A DNA stretch of 41,081 nucleotides from Clostridia bacterium (GTDB lineage Bacteria > Bacillota > Clostridia > Christensenellales > CAG-138), in assembly GCA_017394835.1 (NCBI GenBank), contig JAFPXD010000004.1:1-41081 (forward strand), in the 5' to 3' direction. The notes under the pieces are model-generated. The model was given only the letters and a program-made list of their open reading frames with translations, had not been told where the DNA came from and made no database searches. This document shows positions 33,536-40,974 of this stretch, piece after piece. Numbering within the stretch: the stretch's first letter is position 1; each line of letters opens with the position of its first letter. The position numbers were made by a program, and so were the translations under genes.

Positions 33536-34514
33536 CGTTCACATCCACAACGGGGGCGCAAACGCCCGCCCGTTCGAGCTCCGACTCGACCCTTTCCTTG
33601 AATTCTCGTTTATCGTAATGCAGCCCGTAAGCGGAAAACGGATTTACCGTGACGCAGGCGAGCCTTGTGCCGCGAAGCACCGCAAAGCCCTGTGAAGCGC
33701 GCTCCAGCCGCTCGAAGCTCGCGGGCTTTAGCAGAAGGCGCGAAGCATCCTCCGCAACGAGGAGCGTGTTTTTGAGGAGCTTGCCGTAATTTATGAGCTC
33801 CTTTGAGGTATTATCCGTGACGGCCCCGCGAATCACGAGCTCTTCGGCCCCGTTTTTAAGCTGAGGCAGAAGGGGCAAAAGCTCATCCGAGGAGGCGGAT
33901 TCGCCGCCCGAAACGGCCGTATAACGCTTTTCGGGAGAGGGGGCGGCGGTTCCTTTCAGGCTGAACAGCTTTGCAAAATACGCGGTATCGTAAGCCGTCT
34001 TACTTATATCCGGATCGTAGGACGCGCCGGAGCTTAGTATCACTCCGTCCGCCAGAGTGGGATCGCCCAGCGATTTGCGGCTTATCGCGCCGTCTATGAG
34101 AACGCGCTCCGCCCCGTATTCATACAACAGATCGCGGATGCGCTTCTGATGCTCCGTGATGGAGGCGCCGCCTATCTGCACGAACCCCGCCGAGCGCGCC
34201 TTGACAATGACTATTTCGCCCATAGGGGTCGGCATACCGGTCGTTTCAAGTATTTCGGCGGAGATATCCCCCTCCTTCAAAAGGGAGGAGGCCGTTGCGA
34301 CTATCGCGCCTTCGGCAATGAATATCTCCGGCTTTTTTGTGTTGGTTACAAGGTCGCTCCGTTCGCCGTCGCGCCCTATGGAGGTGAGGCCTATGCGCTC
34401 GCCCGCCCGCTCGAATTCGGAGATGACGCGGTTCAAAACGGTCGTTTTGCCCGCATTTTTGCACATCCCTATTACGGAAAGCGTTTTTATCCCCGAAAGC
34501 AGTTCGTAAAGCAT
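33528..34514 (-). CDS. kamB: P-loop protein, KamB-type aminomutase reactivase subunit
   Basis: A 328-residue soluble protein. The P-loop GMCKNAGKTT (16-25) lies near the N terminus, followed by GLTSIGRDGE and FIAEGAIVATASSLL, then MPTPMGEIVIVKARSAGFVQIGGASI and RVLIDGAISRKS, which I recognise as KamB-like. In clostridial lysine fermentation KamB works with KamC to reactivate a B12-dependent aminomutase; here that role is inferred from the pairing. The second half (about 190-328) is less conserved, with INYGKLLKNTLLVAEDASRLLL. I start at the ATG at 34514: GGAGGT is nine bases upstream, and the promoter maps so close that upstream starts would not be transcribed. It heads the run to engB. Confidence 0.68.
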   Translation of the reverse strand: MLYELLSGIKTLSVIGMCKNAGKTTVLNRVISEFERAGERIGLTSIGRDGERSDLVTNTKKPEIFIAEGAIVATASSLLKEGDISAEILETTGMPTPMGEIVIVKARSAGFVQIGGASITEHQKRIRDLLYEYGAERVLIDGAISRKSLGDPTLADGVILSSGASYDPDISKTAYDTAYFAKLFSLKGTAAPSPEKRYTAVSGGESASSDELLPLLPQLKNGAEELVIRGAVTDNTSKELINYGKLLKNTLLVAEDASRLLLKPASFERLERASQGFAVLRGTRLACVTVNPFSAYGLHYDKREFKERVESELERAGVCAPVVDVNDV

Positions 34515-34536
34515 TGCCCGCATACCTCCATTTTGT

Positions 34537-34565
34537 ATTATAACACAGTATGCGGAAGGATTCAA
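34537..34565 (-). promoter_or_regulatory. promoter of the kamB-kamC-cysS run
   Basis: On the minus strand, TTGAAT (34565-34560), a 17 nt spacer, then TATAAT (34542-34537), preceded by TGT so that the -10 is extended. The start would be near 34530, leaving a leader of about 15 nt before the kamB ATG. The -35 lies next to the terminator of the upstream gene. Confidence 0.75.
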
Positions 34566-34566
34566 A

Positions 34567-34599
34567 TAAAAAAAGAGGGGCTTGCGCACAAAGCCCCTC
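34567..34599 (-). terminator. intrinsic terminator of the transglutaminase-like gene
   Basis: GAGGGGCTT (minus strand, 34599-34591) pairs with AAGCCCCTC (34583-34575) around TGTGCGC, followed by seven Ts. A textbook terminator 15 bases after the stop codon. Confidence 0.92.
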
Positions 34600-34613
34600 C
34601 GCTTCACGCGAGG

Positions 34614-35867
34614 TCAATCCTCGGTTATTATCATAAGCGAAAGGTGCTCATGATCGACGTAATACAGGTAATCCTCGCCAACGATTTTCCCAAGCCTTTC
34701 GAACGTCCCACCGGAGACGCCGGACATGAACGCGACCCGATTCGTGAATTTGAGCACGAGGGGGTTCCTGCCCATCTCCATCTGCTTTGCGAGCTTTTCG
34801 TTCACAGCCTCTTCGGAATACTCGTCTATAAGCAGATCGAAGTACCTGTAATAATTGAACTCATCCGCGCTGCATTCGGGGATCGAAAACTGCTCGTCAT
34901 CAACGGTATGATCCTCGCTTATCGCTTCGTCGGTAAGGCCGAAATACTCGAACGAGACCGAATTCGGAAGCTCCTCGCCGTTTTCGCCGAAGAAGGCGTC
35001 GTCATCCCATGTAAGATCGAGATGATACCAGTTATCGCCCATTTTGACGACGTTCCAGGCGTGCGACTCACCGCAGGATTCGCCGGAGACCCGGTAACAC
35101 TCAATGCCCAGCTCGTTCAAAACGAGCTTTATCGCGGCGGTATAGCCCGAGCAGACGCAGCCGCCATCGACGAGGCAGCCGTATGCGGTGTAGATGAGCT
35201 CGCTTTCGGGATCGCCGTCCTCCTTCTGAGCCTCCTCGAGGCGGTCGAAATCATAGTGGGCGGTTTTGCCGATATAGTCATAGACGAAAAGCGCCTTATG
35301 GAAATCATCCTCTTCGTTTTCGGCGAGGGCCGCGATCTCGCGCACCCTTTCCATAAGCTTGTCCGTGTAATCGTTCCGGCGTTTCGCTTCGTTCCAAAAG
35401 GCGAAGGTCTCGAACCTGATCCAGCCGTTGGAATAGACGGTACAGCCGTGATCGAGGCCTATGAATTCGGGATGATCCATCACGAAGGCGCTGAGCGCGC
35501 GCTCGACGTGCTCGTTATTGAGAATGTGTTTTACGAATTTGAGCCTGCAAGTGGTTTCGTTGTTCCTCACCGCCTGATACATCGTATCATAGATCTTCTT
35601 TTCATATGCGGAAAGCTGGGAATAATAGGTCCCATCCCAATCGAAGGTTTCGGGGCGCGGATCCAGCTCGCTTACCGTCTCTTCGGAGCCGGAAGCCGGC
35701 CCGGACTTGCCCTTGCAGGAAATACCGCGGAGCTGTTCGAGAAGGTTCCCCTTGCCGCCCGCCGAATACGATACGGCTGTGTTTGAGACGTGACAGCCGC
35801 CGTCCTTTATAACGAGGGCGGCTATTATGAGCACGAACACTATTAGGAATATGATGAGTTTCTTCAC
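34614..35867 (-). CDS. membrane-anchored transglutaminase-like protein
   Basis: A 417-residue protein with an N-terminal membrane anchor (LIIFLIVFVLIIAALVI, residues 4-20) and an outward-facing body. The transglutaminase-like triad is clear: Cys239 in GGCVCSGYTAAI, His269 in ESHAWNVVK and Asp284 in WYHLDLTWDD. Such bacterial proteins act as cysteine proteases or remodel peptides at the surface; substrates are not known. The first part (80-200) is the helical domain that usually precedes this fold (EKKIYDTMYQAVRNNE), and the C-terminal 110 residues form an extra domain. It has its own promoter and terminator, so it is probably monocistronic. Confidence 0.85.
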   Translation of the reverse strand: MKKLIIFLIVFVLIIAALVIKDGGCHVSNTAVSYSAGGKGNLLEQLRGISCKGKSGPASGSEETVSELDPRPETFDWDGTYYSQLSAYEKKIYDTMYQAVRNNETTCRLKFVKHILNNEHVERALSAFVMDHPEFIGLDHGCTVYSNGWIRFETFAFWNEAKRRNDYTDKLMERVREIAALAENEEDDFHKALFVYDYIGKTAHYDFDRLEEAQKEDGDPESELIYTAYGCLVDGGCVCSGYTAAIKLVLNELGIECYRVSGESCGESHAWNVVKMGDNWYHLDLTWDDDAFFGENGEELPNSVSFEYFGLTDEAISEDHTVDDEQFSIPECSADEFNYYRYFDLLIDEYSEEAVNEKLAKQMEMGRNPLVLKFTNRVAFMSGVSGGTFERLGKIVGEDYLYYVDHEHLSLMIITED

Positions 35868-35936
35868 TTTCGTTCCTTCATCCGGATGGGCCGCGCTTCA
35901 GTGCCGCGGGCGCCCGTATTTTTTCCCCCCTCATGA

Positions 35937-35965
35937 AGTATAGCAGAAAACCCGCGGGGCGGCAA
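35937..35965 (-). promoter_or_regulatory. promoter of the transglutaminase-like gene
   Basis: On the minus strand, TTGCCG (35965-35960), 17 nt, then TATACT (35942-35937) preceded by TGC, an extended -10. Predicted transcription starts about 60 nt before the ATG. Confidence 0.6.
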
Positions 35966-36003
35966 GCGGAAAAGTCATCCCTCGGGCCCGCGGCTCTTCG
36001 GAG

Positions 36004-36032
36004 AAAAAAGCGCGGGGCTTACCGCCCCGCGC
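36004..36032 (-). terminator. intrinsic terminator of pyrR-uraA
   Basis: GCGCGGGGC (minus strand, 36032-36024) pairs with GCCCCGCGC (36018-36010) around GGTAA and is followed by six Ts. It lies 18 bases after the uraA stop. Confidence 0.88.
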
Positions 36033-36050
36033 CGCTGTCTTGCTTGTAAA

Positions 36051-37460
36051 TCACTTTATGACCTGCTGAGGCTCGTCCTCACCCGTTTCCTTCTTGCCGG
36101 AGAGCACAAGGTTGGTGATGATGCCGAGGATCAGCGCGCAGGCAACGGTGGTGAGCCTGATGGTCTGGCCGCCCTTAAGCGTGAAGTCGAGCGCAAGGCC
36201 GCCGACGCCCGCGATGAGTATAACGGAGGCGACGAAGAGGTTGCGGTTCTCGTTGAGATCGACGGGCTGGAGCATTTTGAGACCGGAGACGGCGATGAAG
36301 CCGTAAAGGGTCATGCAGACGCCGCCCATTACGCATGCGGGGATCGTATCGAGGAATGCGACGAAGGGCGCAATGAACGCGACCAGCAGAGCGAGGATCG
36401 CCGCACCGGTGATGGAAACGACGGAAGCGTTGCCGGTGATGGCCACGCAGCCGATGGATTCGCCGTAGGTGGTGTTGGGGCAGCCGCCGAATACCGCGCC
36501 GACGAAGGAGCCTACGCCGTCGCCCATGAGGGTGTTGGCAAGGCCGGGATCCTCAAGCAGATCCTTGCCGATGATGGTGGAAAGGTTCTTATGATCGGCG
36601 ATATGCTCGGCGAATACTACGAATGCCACGGGGATGTAGGCCACCGCGATGGTGCCCACGTAAGCGCCGTTCAGCTCCTTAAAGCCCTTGAAGCCTTCGA
36701 GGAAGGTGAACTTGGGAAGGGAGAAGAACGTGCTGAAGCCGATCTTGCCTTCCGCGGCGAGCGCCTTGAAGGGGGTGAAATCGATTATCTTGAGGGCGTC
36801 GATATTGTTCGCATTGCCGATGAGGGTGAACACGAGCGCGACCGCATAGCCCGCGAGGATGCCTATGATGAAGGGGATGAGCCTGATCCTCTTGCCGCCG
36901 TAGGTGGAGCAGAGGATAACGACGAAGAGGGTGATGAGCGCGCAGAGGAGCGCGATAAAGGGGGAAGCTGCCGCCGCGCCTTCGGCGTTCAACACGTCGC
37001 CCTTCATCATATCGCCCACGGCGTTGCCGGCGAGGGAAAGACCGATGATGGCGACAGTCGGCCCGATGACGACTGCGGGCATCAGCTTGGAGATCCACTT
37101 GACGCCTGCGATCTTAACTATTATCGCAATAACGACGTAAACGAGGCCGGCAAAGAAGGCGCCCATTATGAGGCCGAGGAAGCCGAGGCTCATTGAAACG
37201 CCGCCCGCAAAGGCCGCCGCCATTGCGCCGAGGAACGCGAAGGACGAGCCGAGGAACACGGGGCTGCGGAACCTTGTGAAGAGCTGATAGACTATCGTAC
37301 CTACGCCTGCGCCGAAGAGCGCTGCGGAAGCAGTCATGCCGTTGCCGACGATCGCGGGGACAGCAATGGTCGCCGCCATTATGGCGAGAAGCTGTTGGAA
37401 CGCGAAAACGATGAGCTGACCGAATTTGGGTCTGTCTTTGACGTTGTAGATAAGGTTCAT
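36051..37460 (-). CDS. uraA: uracil permease (NCS2 / UraA family)
   Basis: A 469-residue integral membrane transporter of the nucleobase/ascorbate NCS2 family, taking up uracil by proton symport. About 12-14 hydrophobic segments are visible. Family marks include FGQLIVFAFQQLLAIMAATIAVP at the N terminus, LGSSFAF, VVIGPTVAIIGLSLA, VFAEHIADHKNL (the Glu-containing substrate motif), and GGCPNTTYGESIGCVAITGNAS. It starts at the ATG at 37460, with GGAGGAGA upstream. pyrR lies 36 bases upstream, supporting uracil over xanthine as substrate. The rest of the pyr genes are absent. It extends at the C terminus into a short charged tail (KKETGEDEPQQVIK). Confidence 0.93.
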   Translation of the reverse strand: MNLIYNVKDRPKFGQLIVFAFQQLLAIMAATIAVPAIVGNGMTASAALFGAGVGTIVYQLFTRFRSPVFLGSSFAFLGAMAAAFAGGVSMSLGFLGLIMGAFFAGLVYVVIAIIVKIAGVKWISKLMPAVVIGPTVAIIGLSLAGNAVGDMMKGDVLNAEGAAAASPFIALLCALITLFVVILCSTYGGKRIRLIPFIIGILAGYAVALVFTLIGNANNIDALKIIDFTPFKALAAEGKIGFSTFFSLPKFTFLEGFKGFKELNGAYVGTIAVAYIPVAFVVFAEHIADHKNLSTIIGKDLLEDPGLANTLMGDGVGSFVGAVFGGCPNTTYGESIGCVAITGNASVVSITGAAILALLVAFIAPFVAFLDTIPACVMGGVCMTLYGFIAVSGLKMLQPVDLNENRNLFVASVILIAGVGGLALDFTLKGGQTIRLTTVACALILGIITNLVLSGKKETGEDEPQQVIK

Positions 37461-37496
37461 GCGGGATCTCCTCCAAATAATTTCTATGTTCAATCC

Positions 37497-38048
37497 CTAC
37501 CGGGATCGATCACCTGCGTAAAGCTTTACCGAAAGCGGCTCCCCATCCGTTTCGGGAACCGTCACCGAAACGCGCTCGCTCCTGGAGGTGGGGATGTTCT
37601 TGCCCACGAAATCGGGGCGTATGGGCAGCTCCCTGTGCCCCCTGTCGCAGAGCACGGCGAGCTGTATCATTGCGGGGCGCCCGTGGGCGAATACGGCCTC
37701 TATCGCCGCCCTTGCCGTGCGGCCCGTGAAAATGACGTCATCCACTATTACGACGCATCTCCCGTTTATATCGCAGGGGATATGCGTGAGCTCCGCTTCC
37801 TTCTCATCCGCGGGGACGCGGAAATCATCACGGAAGCGGGTTATATCTATGAAGCCGACCGGAACGCGGGCGCCTTCAAAGCGCTCTATCTGAGCCGCTA
37901 TGAGCTTTGCCAGAGGCAGGCCCCTGCGGCGGATGCCGAGCAGCACAATATTTTCCGCGCCGTGATCGCGCTCTGTGATCTCATGCGCGATCCTTGCCAG
38001 CGAACGCATCACATCCGCTTCGGTCATTATTTCGGCTCTTAACTCCAT
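37497..38048 (-). CDS. pyrR: PyrR, pyrimidine regulator and uracil phosphoribosyltransferase
   Basis: A 183-residue phosphoribosyltransferase-fold protein. The PRPP loop is VDDVIFTGRT (102-111), and GIRRRGLPLAKLI and VGFIDITRFRDDF match PyrR. In Firmicutes PyrR binds UMP and a leader RNA hairpin to attenuate pyrimidine genes and can also make UMP from uracil and PRPP. I start at the ATG at 38048, nine bases after AAAGG; an ATG nine bases earlier is too close to that site. It is transcribed with the uracil permease gene that follows. Confidence 0.94.
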   Translation of the reverse strand: MELRAEIMTEADVMRSLARIAHEITERDHGAENIVLLGIRRRGLPLAKLIAAQIERFEGARVPVGFIDITRFRDDFRVPADEKEAELTHIPCDINGRCVVIVDDVIFTGRTARAAIEAVFAHGRPAMIQLAVLCDRGHRELPIRPDFVGKNIPTSRSERVSVTVPETDGEPLSVKLYAGDRSR

Positions 38049-38100
38049 CGGCTCCATCCTTTGGCGGCTGTTTTAGGGGAGCCTCTCCCCCATCTTTTCT

Positions 38101-38129
38101 ATTTTACCACCGCGTGCGAAATTTGTAAA
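38101..38129 (-). promoter_or_regulatory. promoter of pyrR-uraA
   Basis: On the minus strand, TTTACA (38129-38124), 17 nt, then TAAAAT (38106-38101). Transcription starts near 38094; the leader contains a short hairpin (GGGGA/TCCCC around GAGGC, about 38078-38092) just before the ribosome binding site. Confidence 0.7.
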
Positions 38130-38149
38130 CAGCGCGGCCGCCGACTTAT

Positions 38150-38178
38150 AAAAAAACCGCCCCCGAAAATGGGGGCGG
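38150..38178 (-). terminator. intrinsic terminator of the surface operon
   Basis: CCGCCCCC (minus strand, 38178-38171) pairs with GGGGGCGG (38164-38157) around ATTTTC, then seven Ts follow. It lies just after the DHHW gene stop and upstream of the pyrR promoter. Confidence 0.92.
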
Positions 38179-38184
38179 AACGGT

Positions 38185-39375
38185 TCATCTGAGGAAATTG
38201 ATAAATACGTCGCTCACGGAGGAATCGGTGCCGAACACCACGATAAGATCCGTGATCCCGTATTCGGAAACGTATTCCGAAGGCGCGGGCTCTATTCCCC
38301 TGAAATAGCGGGTATCTATCATTACGACGGTGGAATAAGCCGAAGCGATGAGCGGCGCTATCGAGTTGCCGAAGCTGTCCTTCACCATCATTACGGCCCT
38401 GCCGTTGCCTTCCGGATTCTCTATCACGGTCACGGGGTTGTTGGAATAGAGATATGCGGCGTAACGATCGACCTCTCCCGGGACGAGCTTTGTTTCATCA
38501 TAAACGCCGGTATAGACCGCAGCGGAGGAGCCCCAGCCCACGGTCACCTTCGCGTTTTCAAGCGCGGGACTGCGCCAGATCTCGAGAGTATCCGGCGGAG
38601 TCTGCCAAAGGCCCGCCTTGCGGTAATAGCTGCCGTAGAAATCGTAGCCTTCCGCGTTATAATCGGAGGAGGGAACGGCTTCGAAGCCAAGCTCGCGCGC
38701 AAGATCGCAATAGCAGAGGTACGCGCCCTCCATTGTCCAATGATGATCGGTGCGGTACATGAGCCTGCCGGGATCGGGCTGCGCCTTGAAGAGCGAAATG
38801 AGATCCGGCACGTAAGCCCCCGTATGCTCCCGGATGAAGCTTATCGCCTCCGCGTCATGGTATTCGAGCGAAAGGCGGGGAAGCTCCTCCGTAACGGTGA
38901 GGGCGGAGGTGGGAACGTTCACGTAGGCCATGCGCAGGCCGTTCTCTTCGGCAAATCCGTTGAGCCTTGAAACGTTCTTTTCAAGCTGTTCCTCGTCGAT
39001 GCGGAGCACCGCGTCATAGAGGCGGCCGTTCCTGCCCCGAACCACCGCCTGATCCGCATTGCGGCCCGTCAGGCGCATGGTGTAGGCGTTCAGCGCTATA
39101 AAGAATTTGCGGCCGGGGAAATGATCCTCAAGGAATTTATCGGTATGGGCGGAAAATTCGCCCGTAACGACGTCCTCCGCGATGCGCTGGGCGGAGTTGT
39201 TGCTGCCGCCCGTCTTCCACGGGAATTCCTGAAGCGACCGGAATTCGAGCGGGGAAAGCTCGCCCGCGTGCTTCGGGAGCACGAGGAGCAGCAGAAAAAC
39301 GAGGCCGAGCACCGCGGTGAAAACGATCACCGTGACGAGCCTTGCAGTATGCAGTTTTTTCTCGTTCTTTTCCAA
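38185..39375 (-). CDS. DHHW family / AlgX-like membrane-anchored protein
   Basis: A 396-residue protein with one N-terminal membrane helix (about residues 15-34) and an extracellular SGNH-like domain. The hallmark is RTDHHWTMEGAY, the DHHW motif, with KDSFGNSIAPLIASAYSTVVMID carrying the nucleophile-type Ser further on. AlgX/AlgJ relatives acetylate exopolysaccharides or wall polymers after an MBOAT protein moves the acetyl group across the membrane; no MBOAT gene is in view. The start is uncertain: a TTG at 39375 right after the upstream stop (TAAGGAATTG) gives a natural N terminus, while an ATG at 39426 overlaps the upstream gene by 47 bases without a ribosome binding site. It is the last gene of a three-gene unit. 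Confidence 0.78.
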   Translation of the reverse strand: MEKNEKKLHTARLVTVIVFTAVLGLVFLLLLVLPKHAGELSPLEFRSLQEFPWKTGGSNNSAQRIAEDVVTGEFSAHTDKFLEDHFPGRKFFIALNAYTMRLTGRNADQAVVRGRNGRLYDAVLRIDEEQLEKNVSRLNGFAEENGLRMAYVNVPTSALTVTEELPRLSLEYHDAEAISFIREHTGAYVPDLISLFKAQPDPGRLMYRTDHHWTMEGAYLCYCDLARELGFEAVPSSDYNAEGYDFYGSYYRKAGLWQTPPDTLEIWRSPALENAKVTVGWGSSAAVYTGVYDETKLVPGEVDRYAAYLYSNNPVTVIENPEGNGRAVMMVKDSFGNSIAPLIASAYSTVVMIDTRYFRGIEPAPSEYVSEYGITDLIVVFGTDSSVSDVFINFLR

Positions 39376-39379
39376 TTCC

Positions 39380-39883
39380 TTACCCCAGAAGCCCCTTGAG
39401 GCAGTTCGCGGCGGCGGAGTTGTCATTGGAGACTATTGCGAAAACGTAAGCGCCGCGGGTCTCGGTGACGGCTGATTCGAGCTTGGCCACCTGCTCGGGA
39501 GTGTAGGTGGTGTAGTTCTTGATGTAGGTCTCGATAAGGGCCTTAACGGAATCCATGACCTTTGCGGCAGAGGCTTCGTCCTTGGCCTTTATGGCTACTA
39601 TCATTTCGGGATAAGCGCCGGAAACGAATATCGAGCAGGCCTTCTGACCGTTCTCATCGGCGACGAGGGCGGGATCCACGCCATAGGTGGAAAGGGCGAA
39701 TTCGCGGTTTTCGACGAGCGCGAGATAGGGATCCTCAAAGGGGACCTCTTTGTGGATGGTCTCCGCAATGGCGTTTATGTCATAATCCTTGGCGGGAGCG
39801 GGCTTTTTGCCGCAGGCGGCGAAAGAAGCCGCGATAACGGCTATGAGCAGTACGGAAGCGATTATCCTTATGGTGTTCTTCAT
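39380..39883 (-). CDS. DUF4358 family lipoprotein
   Basis: A 167-residue exported lipoprotein. Signal peptide MKNTIRIIASVLLIAVIAASFAAC with lipobox FAAC, lipidated at Cys24. The mature part (IAETIHKEVPFEDPYLALV, AYPEMIVAIKAKDEASAAKVMDSVKALIETYIKNY, RGAYVFAIVSNDNS) matches the pattern of DUF4358, small lipoproteins often beside MBOAT and DHHW genes in Clostridia. The function is unknown; the context suggests surface polymer modification. AAGGAGAAAAAC precedes the ATG. It lies 27 bases after the SGNH gene, with the DHHW gene immediately downstream. Confidence 0.8.
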   Translation of the reverse strand: MKNTIRIIASVLLIAVIAASFAACGKKPAPAKDYDINAIAETIHKEVPFEDPYLALVENREFALSTYGVDPALVADENGQKACSIFVSGAYPEMIVAIKAKDEASAAKVMDSVKALIETYIKNYTTYTPEQVAKLESAVTETRGAYVFAIVSNDNSAAANCLKGLLG

Positions 39884-39910
39884 GTTTTTCTCCTTGATGT
39901 TTCTGATGTA

Positions 39911-40726
39911 TTATGCGCCCATTACCTTGAGCGTTATGTGATCCGCCCAAATGCGGTCGAATTCGAGATTCATGTGCACGCCGTCGGCCGAGGCGTTGGC
40001 GGGAAGGTAGCCTTCCGCATCGTAAAAGCTTGCGGGAACGTCAACATACACGGCGCCCTTCCTGGCGCACATCTCCTCAAGCAGAGCGTTCATGCGGTTG
40101 ACGTTTTCGAGGTTGATGCCGTTGGTGGAGGCTTCGGAATAGGTCTTTGTCACGGGGGGCAGGCCCACTACGAATATCTTGGCTTCGGGGATGCGCTCCC
40201 ACACGGCGTCCAGCAGGTCGGAATACTTGGCGATATAGGTCGTATAGCTGGGCCAGCCCAATTCGTTGAGGCCGAGGTGGATTATGACCTTCTTGTAGCC
40301 GCCCGTCTTAAGCTCGTCTATTATGGGGACGGTGCCGCCGTCCGCCGGATCGGTGAACACGGTGTTGACGTTGAGACCGACCTTGGTGAGGAACTTGCCG
40401 TGGGTGATGACGCCGAAGCTGTAAAGCCCGACGAAGAGCGAGTTGCCTATGAACACCGCATCGTCGAACACGGTCTGATCCGGCACTCCGGAAGCCGTGG
40501 GCGCGACGGTCTCTTCGGGGGGCTCGGTCGCCTGCTCGGTGGGGCCGGGAGTAGGCGCCTCGGTAAAATCGGGAACGTCGGTAGGAACGGTCACAACGAC
40601 GCTCGTCGCTGCAGGTTCGGGAGTCGGAATATCTATGGGGTTATTATTTGCGCCTTTGCAGCCCGCGGTCATTACGGAGCCCGCTATGAATGCGGCGGCG
40701 AGTATGGACGAGATAAGCCTTTTCAA
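39911..40726 (-). CDS. SGNH/GDSL-type hydrolase lipoprotein
   Basis: A 271-residue exported lipoprotein. Signal peptide with lipobox TAGC (Cys23), then a Thr/Pro-rich linker (about residues 30-80), then an SGNH esterase domain with nucleophile Ser96 in IGNSL, block III VIIHLGLNE and the catalytic ASADGVH (Asp248, His251). It probably removes or transfers an acyl (acetyl) group on a surface polysaccharide or wall component. I choose the TTG at 40726, with AAGGGG upstream, which gives a compact signal peptide; an upstream TTG at 40765 would add thirteen residues without a site. It heads the operon with the DUF4358 and DHHW genes. Confidence 0.82.
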   Translation of the reverse strand: MKRLISSILAAAFIAGSVMTAGCKGANNNPIDIPTPEPAATSVVVTVPTDVPDFTEAPTPGPTEQATEPPEETVAPTASGVPDQTVFDDAVFIGNSLFVGLYSFGVITHGKFLTKVGLNVNTVFTDPADGGTVPIIDELKTGGYKKVIIHLGLNELGWPSYTTYIAKYSDLLDAVWERIPEAKIFVVGLPPVTKTYSEASTNGINLENVNRMNALLEEMCARKGAVYVDVPASFYDAEGYLPANASADGVHMNLEFDRIWADHITLKVMGA

Positions 40727-40791
40727 AGCCCTTTTCCCCTTGTTCGGTATTTGCGGGGGAGGCAAAAGCCCATGCCCGCACAGATATAGTT

Positions 40792-40820
40792 ATTATATCA
40801 AAAAAGCAAGCGTTTTTCAA
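40792..40820 (-). promoter_or_regulatory. promoter of the surface (SGNH-DUF4358-DHHW) operon
   Basis: On the minus strand, TTGAAA (40820-40815), 17 nt, then TATAAT (40797-40792), nearly consensus. The start lies near 40785, about 60 nt before the chosen start codon. The insertion-sequence end is only 37 bp upstream. Confidence 0.82.
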
Positions 40821-40911
40821 TATGCGGAGGAGATATATTGAAGCAAGCGGTCTGTGATGTCAATTGATCTGACCCATTTTCTTTAAAAGAAAAACAGCTC
40901 TGGAGGCAATG

Positions 40912-40974
40912 CGGTTTTGAGGGGATCCGGAGACGGAGCCCGGAGGGCGGAGGCGACGGATCCCCTCAAAACCG
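40912..40974. repeat. long inverted repeat at the end of the transposase gene
   Basis: Perfect 18-base arms, CGGTTTTGAGGGGATCCG (40912-40929) and CGGATCCCCTCAAAACCG (40957-40974), enclose a 27 nt purine-rich loop. The right arm includes the transposase stop codon (40966-40968) and its last two codons. It could be a bidirectional terminator protecting the element from outside transcription, or part of the transposase-binding end. Confidence 0.7.

Noticed and set aside
33528..34607. Longer kamB-like protein starting at 34607
   Set aside because: The extra 31 residues would lie across the mapped -10 and -35 and the upstream terminator, so they cannot be transcribed from the visible promoter.
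38078..38092. PyrR-binding RNA hairpin in the pyrR leader
   Set aside because: AGAGGCT fits part of the PyrR anti-antiterminator consensus, but the first loop base is wrong and the needed upper stem would put G opposite G. No terminator/antiterminator pair follows, so this looks like a plain short hairpin.
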